A DNA stretch of 58,944 bases. It comes from an uncultured Acidimicrobiales bacterium (lineage in GTDB: Bacteria; Actinomycetota; Acidimicrobiia; Acidimicrobiales; UBA10347). Made by a program: the position numbers and the translations under genes. Shown here in pieces: positions 31,953 through 40,100 of the stretch; positions within the stretch are counted from its first letter, which is position 1; every line of letters begins with the position of its first letter. The stretch covers positions 1 through 58,944 of the forward strand of contig CALKPY010000107.1 in the NCBI GenBank assembly GCA_937991435.1, read 5' to 3'. Below the pieces are notes generated by a model that was given only the letters and a program-made list of their open reading frames with translations, ran no database searches and had not been told where the DNA came from.

Positions 31953-32569
31953 GCACGTTTGACCACATCGACCCGACGTCGACCGCTCTGCTTCTCATCG
32001 ATCTTCAGAACGACTTTCTTCACGCTGACGGGGCCTATGCCCGAGCCGGTGTGTCGAGCGCCGAGATTGCGGCGCTGCCCCAACGACTTGAGCCGCTCGT
32101 GACGGCTGCTCGAACGGCAGGAATACCAATTCTTGCGACACTGTTCACGCTGGTTCCTGGCCCCGATGGCCCCCTGATCTCTGAGCATCTCGCGTCGATC
32201 CGACCGTTTCTTCGTTCAGGTGACTTCGCGCCGGGGTCGTGGGGGCAGGCCCCGCTCGATGCGCTCGGGCCGATCGACGTACCGGTAGAAAAGGTCGCCT
32301 ATTCGGCCTTTCACGCCAGCAGGCTCAAGTTTGTATTGGAGCGCCTCAACGTCAATTCGCTTTTAGTCGCCGGAATTGTCACCAACGGTGGGGTGGCATC
32401 GACCGTGCGACACGCTCACGTGCTTGACCTCGCAACAGTCGTGGTTCACGACGGCTGCGCAGCATTTACGGTCCAAGCCCACACGGCAGCGATTGGGTCC
32501 CTCGCCACGATCAGCCCAACGGCGTCGTGTACCGAAACAACCGAGTGGATTGAGCAGCTCAGTGGCTGA
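31949..32569 (+). CDS. Isochorismatase-fold hydrolase with Gly in place of the catalytic Cys
   Basis: The 206-residue protein has ALLLIDLQNDF (D18) and the lysine region PVEKVAYSAF, but the nucleophile loop reads GIVTNGGVAST, with glycine where amidases of this fold have cysteine. True isochorismatases such as EntB and PhzD also lack the cysteine and cleave a vinyl ether, so this protein may not be an amidase. No siderophore or phenazine genes are nearby. GTG at 31949 overlaps the hyuA stop (GTGA). Its end overlaps the convergent lyase gene by 11 bp. Confidence 0.78.
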   Translation: MSTFDHIDPTSTALLLIDLQNDFLHADGAYARAGVSSAEIAALPQRLEPLVTAARTAGIPILATLFTLVPGPDGPLISEHLASIRPFLRSGDFAPGSWGQAPLDALGPIDVPVEKVAYSAFHASRLKFVLERLNVNSLLVAGIVTNGGVASTVRHAHVLDLATVVVHDGCAAFTVQAHTAAIGSLATISPTASCTETTEWIEQLSG

Positions 32570-33500
32570 GATGCTCGCCAGTAGGGAATCCGCCGGCCTT
32601 CGAGACCAACCCCGGAATACCGTGACCCAGCACGTCTTCAAGCCAGGCAGCGGCGTTAATCAAGGCATCGAGGTCGATGCCGGTTTCATAACCCATCTGC
32701 TCGATCATGTAGACCACGTCTTCGGTCGCCACGTTGCCGGTGGCGCGGGGAGCGAACGGGCAACCGCCGACGCCGCCGAGGCTCGAATCAAAGATGCGCA
32801 CACCCTCATCGAGGGCCGCTGCGATATTGGCCAGCGCGGTGTTGCGAGTGTTGTGAAAATGCGCGCGCAGAGCCAGTGGGCCCGAACCGCACACGTCATT
32901 GACCGTCGAAAACAGTCCGTGGACTTGAGTTGGCACAGCGACGCCAATGGTGTCGGCAAGTGCGAGCTCATCAGGCTCAGTCGCCACCAATTCTGCGGCA
33001 ATCGACGCGACTCGCGTCGGATCGATACGACCTTCGAACGGACATCCGAACGCCGCCGAAATGGTGACCGAAGTGCGCACCCCTGCGGCTCTCGCCGCGG
33101 CGCTGATGTGCTTCCAGCGTTCGATCGACTCAGCCACTGTTGCGTTCTGGTTTCGCTGCGAAAAGGTCTCCGATGCGACGACCACGCCCGTTACTTCGCC
33201 GACCCCTGCGGCAATAGCGCGTTCGACGCCGCGCACGTTGAGGGCCAAAGCACTGAAGCTGACCGTGTCAGCTCCTGCAAGGCTTCGCACACCCGCCATT
33301 ACGGCGTCGCCGTCGGCCATCTTGGGAACCGCTTTGGGGCTTACGAAACTGGCCGCTTCGATGCGCGTGTTTCCCGCTGCAATCAGCCGCTCAACAAGCG
33401 CCACCTTGTTGGCGGTAGTCACGTCGGCAGGGTCAGCCTGCAAGCCGTCACGAGGCGAAACCTCGACGATTTGCACCGGTCCAAATTCAGAATCTCTCAT
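32559..33500 (-). CDS. HMG-CoA lyase-like aldolase (HMGL/DRE-TIM family)
   Basis: The 313-residue protein has VEVSPRDGLQ, ASFVSPKAVPKMAD, the metal-site HFHNTR, and GGCPFAPRATGN containing the catalytic cysteine loop of HMG-CoA lyases. It should split a 3-hydroxy-3-alkyl-glutaryl-CoA-type or related ester into an acyl-CoA and a keto acid. It faces away from the CoA-transferase at 33526 with only 25 bp between the start codons. A GTG at 33476 is an alternative start. No Shine-Dalgarno is obvious for either. Confidence 0.87.
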   Translation of the reverse strand: MRDSEFGPVQIVEVSPRDGLQADPADVTTANKVALVERLIAAGNTRIEAASFVSPKAVPKMADGDAVMAGVRSLAGADTVSFSALALNVRGVERAIAAGVGEVTGVVVASETFSQRNQNATVAESIERWKHISAAARAAGVRTSVTISAAFGCPFEGRIDPTRVASIAAELVATEPDELALADTIGVAVPTQVHGLFSTVNDVCGSGPLALRAHFHNTRNTALANIAAALDEGVRIFDSSLGGVGGCPFAPRATGNVATEDVVYMIEQMGYETGIDLDALINAAAWLEDVLGHGIPGLVSKAGGFPTGEHLSH

Positions 33501-33525
33501 CGACTACGAAAGGATACTTGACCCA

Positions 33526-34731
33526 ATGTCAGGTTCTCTCAGCGACATCCGAGTCATCGAGATGGGCACATTGTTGGCCGGCCCCTTTTGCGGCCAGCTA
33601 CTCGCCGATCACGGTGCTGAAGTCATCAAGATCGAACAGCCCGGTATGGGCGACCCCATGCGCGACTGGGGGCAAGAAAAGGCCGAAGGCAAATCGCTGT
33701 GGTGGCCAATTGTCGGACGCGGCAAGAAGTCCGTCACGGTGAATCTGCGCGAAGAAGCCGGGCAAAATTTGATCCGCGAACTGGTCAAGGAAGCCGACGT
33801 GCTCCTTGAGAATTTCCGTCCCGGAACCCTCGAACGTTGGGGTCTCGGCCCTGACGAGCTTCGCGCCATCAACCCCGCGCTGATTGTGACCCGAGTCAGC
33901 GGCTACGGCCAGACCGGGCCGTACTCGTCACAAGCCGGATTCGGTGCGATTGGCGAAGCCCTCGGCGGCATTCGGTACACCACCGGCGACCCGTCGCTCC
34001 CTCCGACCCGCACCGGTGTGAGCATCGGCGACACACTGACCGCCATGTTCGCCACGATTGGCACACTCAATGCGCTTCACGCGCGGAACCGCACCGGCGA
34101 AGGCCAGGTAGTCGATTCGGCCCTGTACGAAGCGGTGCTCGCCATCATGGAATCGCTGCTGACCGAGTACCACGTCGCCGGCTTCATCCGAGAACGCACC
34201 GGGTCATTGATTCCGAACATTGCTCCCGCCAACGTGTACCCCACCAAAGGCAACGGCATGCACCTGATTTCAGGTAACCAGGACACAGTTTTCAAACGGC
34301 TCGCCGAGGCAATGGGCCGCCCTGAGCTAGCCGCCGACGAGCGGTACGCCACTCACGTGGCCCGGGGCGACAATCAAGCCGAGCTCGACAACCTGATTGC
34401 CGACTGGTCCGTTCAGTACGACACCGACGAACTAAACACCCTGCTCAACGAACACGGTGTACCGAACGGCAAGATGTATCGGGCCCCGGAGATGCTCGCT
34501 GACGAGCACTTCGCAGCACGCGAGGCAATCACATGGGTCGACAGCCACGACTTCGGCTCGATCCCGATGCAGAACGTGGTGCCAAAAATGTCAGGCACGC
34601 CTGGTGAAATTCGGTGGTCGGGGCCGCGACTTGGGGAGCACAACCTAGAGGTGTTGCGCGATGTCCTCAAGCTCGACGACGACGCCATTGCAGAGCTCAC
34701 GGCGAGCGGCATCGTCGACGACGTGTCATGA
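33526..34731 (+). CDS. CaiB/BaiF-type (family III) CoA-transferase, second copy
   Basis: The 401-residue protein starts SGSLSDIRVIEMGTLLAGPF and shares EVIKIEQPGMGDPMRDWG, ENFRPGTLERWGLG and GVSIGDTLTA (catalytic aspartate region) with the family. It is clearly related to the transferase at 24847 but is not a recent duplicate. GAAAGGA lies 11 bp upstream of the ATG at 33526. It overlaps the downstream amidase by ATGA. I see no regulon operator in front of this pair. Confidence 0.9.
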   Translation: MSGSLSDIRVIEMGTLLAGPFCGQLLADHGAEVIKIEQPGMGDPMRDWGQEKAEGKSLWWPIVGRGKKSVTVNLREEAGQNLIRELVKEADVLLENFRPGTLERWGLGPDELRAINPALIVTRVSGYGQTGPYSSQAGFGAIGEALGGIRYTTGDPSLPPTRTGVSIGDTLTAMFATIGTLNALHARNRTGEGQVVDSALYEAVLAIMESLLTEYHVAGFIRERTGSLIPNIAPANVYPTKGNGMHLISGNQDTVFKRLAEAMGRPELAADERYATHVARGDNQAELDNLIADWSVQYDTDELNTLLNEHGVPNGKMYRAPEMLADEHFAAREAITWVDSHDFGSIPMQNVVPKMSGTPGEIRWSGPRLGEHNLEVLRDVLKLDDDAIAELTASGIVDDVS

Positions 34732-35354
34732 GCATCTCCGATGACTACCGCTCCGCTGGTTTCGCCGGAGAACTCGGCTTCGGTACTCGACCAGCAGTCG
34801 TGGTTATCGACTTCTGCCGCGCATACCTCGACACCGAATCGCCACTGTTCGCTGATGTAGAGCCGGCTCGGGCATCAACACAACGCATTGTCGAGCTCGC
34901 TCGTTCCACGCAGGTGCCCGTGCTGCATACCCGAGTTGAGTATCAGCCCGGCGGCATCAACGGCGGCGTTTTCTTTCGCAAGGTGGCGGCACTCGAGAGT
35001 TTCGTGGCTGGCAATCCACTCGCAGAGTACGGCCAAGGCCTTGAGCCCGTTCCAGGCGAAATAGTTATTACCAAGCAGTATGCGTCGGGGTTCTTCGGCA
35101 CGTCGATGGCCGCCAGCCTCACGGCGATGGGTATCGACACGCTGATCCATACCGGCGTATCAACGAGCGGTTGTGTGAGAGCAACCGCAGTCGACGCGTG
35201 CCAACATGGTTTTGTGCCGATCATTGTTCGTGATGCCGTTGGAGACCGCAACGACGCGGTGCACCAGGCAAATCTTTTCGATCTGCACGCCAAGTACGGC
35301 GACGTCGTTTCTGAAACCGACGTCTCAAGCTATCTCAAAGGTCTCCGCAGCTAG
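34728..35354 (+). CDS. Isochorismatase-fold amidase (N-carbamoylsarcosine / maleamate amidohydrolase type)
   Basis: The 208-residue protein has the full Asp-Lys-Cys triad: VVVIDFCRAY, VITKQYASGF and STSGCVRATA. FFGTSMAASLTAMGIDTLI resembles N-carbamoylsarcosine amidohydrolase. Such enzymes release ammonia from carbamoyl or maleamate-type amides. Together with HyuA/HyuB it would complete opening of a cyclic amide. Its TAG stop shares the tetranucleotide CTAG with the stop of hflX on the other strand, marking the border between the island and core genes. Confidence 0.85.
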   Translation: MSISDDYRSAGFAGELGFGTRPAVVVIDFCRAYLDTESPLFADVEPARASTQRIVELARSTQVPVLHTRVEYQPGGINGGVFFRKVAALESFVAGNPLAEYGQGLEPVPGEIVITKQYASGFFGTSMAASLTAMGIDTLIHTGVSTSGCVRATAVDACQHGFVPIIVRDAVGDRNDAVHQANLFDLHAKYGDVVSETDVSSYLKGLRS

Positions 35355-36751
35355 GTTGCTGCACCGTCCACCGAGGTTACGTGGCTTCTGCCCGGCGCCT
35401 GACCTTCAGCCGGCACGATCGACTCTTCGATCACAAACTCGCGAAGTCGGCCGAGGGAGAACTGATCGAGCCTGGCTCGGTACTGCATGCCCGTAGGCGT
35501 TGCCGTCTCGCTCAGGACCTGACCAGATCGGTGCAATTCGGCAATGACATCGCCGCGGCCAAACGGCACGATGACGTCGACCACGGCATTCATCACCGCG
35601 AGTCGGTCACCAATTGTGTTCAGTAGGTCCTCAAGTCCCTCGCCGGTGAGAGCGGACACCGCCTGCGAGCCTTCGTGGTGACGCAACAATGTCTCGGGTG
35701 CGTCGGCAAGGTCAATCTTGTTAAACACAATCAGCTCCGGCACTGTCTCAGCCCCGATCTCGTGCAACACGGCGCGTACTGCATCGATCTGACTTTGCGG
35801 GTCGGCGGCGCTCGCATCGACCACGTGCACGAGTAGATCTGCGTCGACTACCACGTCGAGCGTGGTGCGAAACGCCTGGACAAGCTGGTGCGGAAGCTTC
35901 TTGACAAAACCGACCGTGTCGGTGAGAAAAACCTTTTCACCGCCGGGCAACTGAAGCTGACGAGTCGCTGCTTCGAGCGTTGCGAAGAGACGGTTTTCGG
36001 TGAGTACGCCAGCGTCAGTAAGCGAGTTCAGCAGGGTGGACTTGCCGGCGTTGGTGTATCCGACAATCGACACCCCTCGGTTTGCCGTTCGACGCCGCTG
36101 TTTCGATTGTGTGCGGCGGTGACCTTGCACATTACGGAGCTGAGCCTGCAACTTATGGATACGTCGCTCGATACGACGGCGGTCGACCTCAAGCTGAGTT
36201 TCGCCTGGGCCTCGGGTACCGATGCCACCGCCCTGTTGGCTGAAGCGTTTGCTTCCTTTGAGCCGAGGTAGCCGATATTGCAGCAGCGCTAGTTCGACCT
36301 GGGCTTTACCTTCTTGACTGTGCGCGTTCTGCGCAAAGATGTCGAGAATCACCGCCGTTCGATCGATGGCGGTTCGACCGAGCAACTTGTCGAGGTTGGC
36401 TTGCTGCGCGGGCGACAGCTCGTCGTCGAAGACCACGGTGTCAGCATCGTGGGAATCGCTCTCTGAGCGCACCTCGGTTGTCTTGCCTTTACCAATGAAC
36501 GTCGCAGGGTCGGGCGCATCGCGTCGCTGCACCACCCGCGCCACTACATCTGCACCAGCGGTGTCGACCAGAGCAGTCAACTCGTCGAGCGCTGCATCTG
36601 TTTCTTCGGGCGATCCCGACGGAAGCGTGACCCCAACGAGCACGATGCGTTCTCGAAAGGTGCGATCGATAAACGCTCGCTCTTCACCGCCGAAGTCGCC
36701 AAAGGCGCCACGGTGGGATTCCACCGCTGATGTGTCGTCAGAAGACCCCAT
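35351..36751 (-). CDS. hflX: GTPase HflX
   Basis: The 466-residue protein has the HflX N-terminal domain (FIGKGKTTEV, VFDDELSPAQQANL), the hallmark GGIGTRGPGETQLEVDRR, and a GTPase domain with GYTNAGKST (G1), DTVGF (G3) and NKID (G4). HflX splits stalled or hibernating ribosomes. It follows dapF with a one-base stop/start overlap (TGATG). Confidence 0.95.
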   Translation of the reverse strand: MGSSDDTSAVESHRGAFGDFGGEERAFIDRTFRERIVLVGVTLPSGSPEETDAALDELTALVDTAGADVVARVVQRRDAPDPATFIGKGKTTEVRSESDSHDADTVVFDDELSPAQQANLDKLLGRTAIDRTAVILDIFAQNAHSQEGKAQVELALLQYRLPRLKGSKRFSQQGGGIGTRGPGETQLEVDRRRIERRIHKLQAQLRNVQGHRRTQSKQRRRTANRGVSIVGYTNAGKSTLLNSLTDAGVLTENRLFATLEAATRQLQLPGGEKVFLTDTVGFVKKLPHQLVQAFRTTLDVVVDADLLVHVVDASAADPQSQIDAVRAVLHEIGAETVPELIVFNKIDLADAPETLLRHHEGSQAVSALTGEGLEDLLNTIGDRLAVMNAVVDVIVPFGRGDVIAELHRSGQVLSETATPTGMQYRARLDQFSLGRLREFVIEESIVPAEGQAPGRSHVTSVDGAAT

Positions 36752-37575
36752 CAGGTCCCTTCGAGCGGGGCGATGGCCGCAATATACGCGGACGGGCCGC
36801 GAAGTCGTAGTTGCTCGCCGACGGTCACAATCACCCGGCCACCTGGCATATCAACAATGACGTCAACCTCACCTTCAGTTCCACGCGCAGCAATAGCGGC
36901 AGCGGCGCACGCCCCCGATCCGCACGCTTCGGTGGCCCCAGCTCCCCGTTCCCAGATGTTGAGACGAATTCCATCGTGGGTGCGGCTCATTAAATGAACA
37001 TTGATTCCGGTAGGCATGAAGTGCCGCTCGATTGCGGGGCCGACTTCGGCCATATCCCAAGCGTCGGCATCGTCAACTTCGACCACAATATGAGGGTTGC
37101 CAATATCGACCGTTTCAACGCTTACAGCCACCATGGTTTCGGGCAGGACACCGTCAGGAATCGCCGGGCCCGGAGCGGCGGTGCCCATGACGGCTTCGGC
37201 CGATGCCACCTCAGACAGTGCCCTGATAATGGCGACAGCTCGATCGCCAGCGTCGGTTGAGACGACGAGTGCAAGTTCGTCGTAGCCGCGGTGACGAGCG
37301 ATCGCGTGGGCGAAACAACGCAGCCCGTTCCCGCTTACCTCAGCACGACTGCCGTCGGCGTTGAACAGAACGAACTGGGTCGTCGCTCGTGAGTCCATGG
37401 CAATGATCAAGCCGTCGGCGCCGATGCCAGTTCGGCGATCGCACCAACGCTGAGCGACCGACGCCGCGTCGTCGGGCACCGAAGGTCGGAACCAGACGAG
37501 AAAGTCATTACCGAGTCCGTGGAACTTGTGCAGGTCATGGCGCTGCATACGGGTCGACACTTCGAACTCAGACAT
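36751..37575 (-). CDS. dapF: Diaminopimelate epimerase
   Basis: The 274-residue protein contains KFHGLGNDFLV, the first catalytic cysteine in SGNGLRC and the second in ACGSGAC, plus NPHIVV and GINVHL. It converts LL- to meso-diaminopimelate for lysine and peptidoglycan. The ATG at 37575, one base after the miaA stop, is preferred over one at 37737 inside miaA; ATG 37548 is also possible. Confidence 0.93.
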   Translation of the reverse strand: MSEFEVSTRMQRHDLHKFHGLGNDFLVWFRPSVPDDAASVAQRWCDRRTGIGADGLIIAMDSRATTQFVLFNADGSRAEVSGNGLRCFAHAIARHRGYDELALVVSTDAGDRAVAIIRALSEVASAEAVMGTAAPGPAIPDGVLPETMVAVSVETVDIGNPHIVVEVDDADAWDMAEVGPAIERHFMPTGINVHLMSRTHDGIRLNIWERGAGATEACGSGACAAAAIAARGTEGEVDVIVDMPGGRVIVTVGEQLRLRGPSAYIAAIAPLEGT

Positions 37576-37576
37576 T

Positions 37577-38497
37577 TCAACACTCTCCCATGTGAGCGAG
37601 ACACCGGTCGACACAGTTTTCGATCGCCGTGTCGTCAAGATCCAACCAGTCGATCCGCGGGTCGCGGCGATACCAGCGCTGTTGTCGTCGGGCGAACCTG
37701 CGGGTTCGTTGGTTGGCAAGTTGCAGGGCCTCATCAATAGAGACTTCGCCGCGCAGATGCATCAGAAGTTCCTTATATCCGAGTGCTTGCGCCGCGGTGC
37801 GAGATAGAGGTTCTTCGGCATCGTGTAGCGCGGTGACTTCCTCGAGAAATCCGGCCTGCATTTGTGTGTCGTACCGTGCGGCAATGCGGTCATCGAGCGA
37901 AGCACGGGGGCGATCGCACCCGACTTGAGGAATCGGAGATTTTGGATAGTCGCTGAGTCCTGGACCATGACTCGAGAACAGTCGCCCGCTGCCGATACAC
38001 ACTTCGAGGGCACGAACAATTCTTCGCCGGTTCTCGGGTTCCATGCGGTCAGCCGCAACTGGATCGAGGGCTGCTAGCCGCGCAAACAGCTTGGAGGTAT
38101 CGGGCTCGGCTTCGATCTCAGCTGCAGTATCGGGATATTTGCCCGGAATATCGAGGGTGTCAACAACCGAGCGAACGTACAGCCCGGTGCCGCCAACCAA
38201 TACGGGAATCCCGCCGCGAGACACCACTTCGCTTGCACAGGCTTGTGCCGCTTCGGCAAAGTCAGAGACCGAGAAGCCTTGGTGCGGGTCGAGCAGGTCA
38301 ATCAGGTGATGGCGCACCGCTGCTTGCTCAGCCACAGTTGGCTTTGCGGTTCCGATGTCCATGCCGCGGTACACCTGCATCGAGTCGGCCGAGAGCAGCT
38401 CAATACGCGGTTCGGCCGCGGCTAGCGCCAAGGCGAGCGCTGACTTGCCCGAGGCCGTAGGTCCAACAATGGCAAGGGCAAGCTCGGTGACAGTCAG
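37577..38497 (-). CDS. miaA: tRNA dimethylallyltransferase MiaA, apparent CTG start
   Basis: MiaA adds dimethylallyl to A37 of tRNAs. The protein shows SADSMQVYRGMDIGTAKP, GGTGLYVRSVVD and the C-terminal RRFARRQQRWYRRD. The essential P-loop (GPTASGKS) lies upstream of the first TTG at 38431, so translation must start earlier. In frame before the P-loop there is no ATG, GTG or TTG downstream of the miaB stop; a CTG at 38497 overlaps that stop as CTGA, exactly the 4-bp overlap used throughout this window. That gives 306 residues, the normal length. A rare CTG start is the simplest explanation; a sequencing error is the alternative. Confidence 0.88.
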   Translation of the reverse strand: MTVTELALAIVGPTASGKSALALALAAAEPRIELLSADSMQVYRGMDIGTAKPTVAEQAAVRHHLIDLLDPHQGFSVSDFAEAAQACASEVVSRGGIPVLVGGTGLYVRSVVDTLDIPGKYPDTAAEIEAEPDTSKLFARLAALDPVAADRMEPENRRRIVRALEVCIGSGRLFSSHGPGLSDYPKSPIPQVGCDRPRASLDDRIAARYDTQMQAGFLEEVTALHDAEEPLSRTAAQALGYKELLMHLRGEVSIDEALQLANQRTRRFARRQQRWYRRDPRIDWLDLDDTAIENCVDRCLAHMGEC

Positions 38498-39909
38498 CTC
38501 GCCACCACCGGAATGCGCCGACGGCGACGTGGGGTTGCGACGACGTCAACGAGCTCGCCGAGAAGATAGTTCATCGACGCCTCGGTGACGTCGACGTCGA
38601 CGTAACTTCCAGGCTTAAGTCCCTCGCCGCCTGCGAAGTGCACGAGTTTGTTCTGGCGGGTGCGAGCGGTCGTCATGGCCGCATCGCGCTTGCTCACGCC
38701 TTCGACGACGGCCCGTTCACGGCGTCCGATGCGAGCATGATGTTTAGCCCGGGCCGAGCGTTCGATCACGACCCGAAGCCGCTCATAGCGATTCACCACA
38801 GCTGCGGGGTCAACGAAATCATCGACCATGTCTGCGGCTTCGGTACCGGGGCGAGGCGAGAATACGAAGGTGTAGGCACTGTCAAATTGTGCTTCGGCCG
38901 CGACCTCGAGAGTGCGCTCAAAGTCATCTTCGGTTTCGCCAGGGAAGCCAACGATGATGTCTGTCGTAACGGCAAGATCCGGAATCGTGGCCCGGGCCTC
39001 TGCGAGCACTCGCAAGTAGCGTTCGGCGGTGTACCCGCGGTGCATGAGCGACAGCACACGGTCGCTTCCTGACTGGAGCGGCAAGTGCAAGTGTTCACAC
39101 ACCGCATCGGTCTCGGCCATTGCTAGAGCGACGTCGCCCTTCATGTCTTTGGGGTGAGGGCTGGTGTAGCGGACCCGCCTGATGCCATCGACTGCCCCGA
39201 CCGCTCGAAGCAATTCAGCGAACATCGGCCTTAGGCGCACGTCGTCACCGGCCTGGCGAGCAGCGATTGCGAGGTCACGCCCGTAGCTGTTGACGTTTTG
39301 ACCGAGCAGGGTCACCTCGGTGATGCCGTCTCGCGCAAGCTCCGCGACCTCGGCCACAAGTTCGTCGAATGAGCGAGACATCTCAGGCCCGCGCACCGCG
39401 GGAACTATGCAAAAAGCACAGCTGTTGTCGCAGCCGATCTGGATCGTGACCCAGGCTGCGTGATCGCTGTCGCGGCGAGCCGGAAGCGCACTCGGAAAGG
39501 CTTCAGCGTCGTCTCGTGCCGTCGCTTCAAGAATTTCGACGATCGGACCCTCGGCACGCGCTACCTGAAGCAGCTCGGCAGCGCGATGCACATTGTGCGT
39601 ACCGAACACGACATCGACGTGGCCGGCTTTTTCGCGAATGAGATCGCGGTCTTTTTGAGCCAGACAACCGGCCACGGCAATTTGCATGTCAGGCCGATCG
39701 GCCTTCATCTGCTTGAGGTTGCCCAGTTGGCCGTAGAGCTTGTTGTCGGCGTTTTCTCGGATACAGCACGTATTGAGCACAACGACATCGGCATCGTCCA
39801 TCGACGACGCCTCGGTCATGCCATCAGCTTCGAGAAGCCCGGCAATGCGCTCGGTGTCGTGCTCGTTCATCTGGCACCCATAGGTACGTATGAAATAGCG
39901 CTGGGTCAC
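38494..39909 (-). CDS. miaB: tRNA-2-methylthio-N6-dimethylallyladenosine synthase MiaB
   Basis: The 471-residue radical-SAM protein has the N-terminal cluster cysteines (RTYGCQMN, NTCCIREN, and one in AVAGCLAQ) and the radical-SAM motif CAFCIVP with a third cysteine preceding it. A TRAM domain with YVDVDVTEA closes the protein. It thiolates the base made by MiaA, its downstream partner. The start is GTG at 39909. Confidence 0.95.
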   Translation of the reverse strand: MTQRYFIRTYGCQMNEHDTERIAGLLEADGMTEASSMDDADVVVLNTCCIRENADNKLYGQLGNLKQMKADRPDMQIAVAGCLAQKDRDLIREKAGHVDVVFGTHNVHRAAELLQVARAEGPIVEILEATARDDAEAFPSALPARRDSDHAAWVTIQIGCDNSCAFCIVPAVRGPEMSRSFDELVAEVAELARDGITEVTLLGQNVNSYGRDLAIAARQAGDDVRLRPMFAELLRAVGAVDGIRRVRYTSPHPKDMKGDVALAMAETDAVCEHLHLPLQSGSDRVLSLMHRGYTAERYLRVLAEARATIPDLAVTTDIIVGFPGETEDDFERTLEVAAEAQFDSAYTFVFSPRPGTEAADMVDDFVDPAAVVNRYERLRVVIERSARAKHHARIGRRERAVVEGVSKRDAAMTTARTRQNKLVHFAGGEGLKPGSYVDVDVTEASMNYLLGELVDVVATPRRRRRIPVVAS

Positions 39910-39961
39910 CGAGTCAGGCTACCCGACGCCAAAAGATCACAAGCTGGCCGCGGTTGCACTG

Positions 39962-40017
39962 CACAAAAACGACATATTCCCCCGGCAGGGAATGGAAAAC
40001 CTGCCGAGGGAATATGT
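39962..40017 (-). terminator. Rho-independent terminator of recA
   Basis: An 18-bp inverted repeat with one mismatch (39972-39989 and 40000-40017, 10-nt loop) is followed on the minus strand by CGTTTTTGTGC. It separates recA from miaB, so the two are probably transcribed separately. No recX gene is present in the gap. Confidence 0.85.
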
Positions 40018-40100
40018 GCGGTCATCGAGTCGTGGATGGTTCGCCACGATGACCGAGGCCCCTACTCCGTTTGGGTGCCCACGCTTTGTATCGGTGCCGG

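Noticed and set aside
31949-32569. Isochorismatase as a sign of siderophore biosynthesis
   Set aside because: No EntA, EntC, EntE or NRPS genes are present; the neighbours are catabolic.
28249-35354. Creatinine/hydantoin degradation as the main function
   Set aside because: HyuA/HyuB and a carbamoylsarcosine-type amidase would fit, but creatininase genes and a sarcosine oxidase are missing and the RCCR/Rieske genes would be unexplained. I keep it as a weaker alternative.
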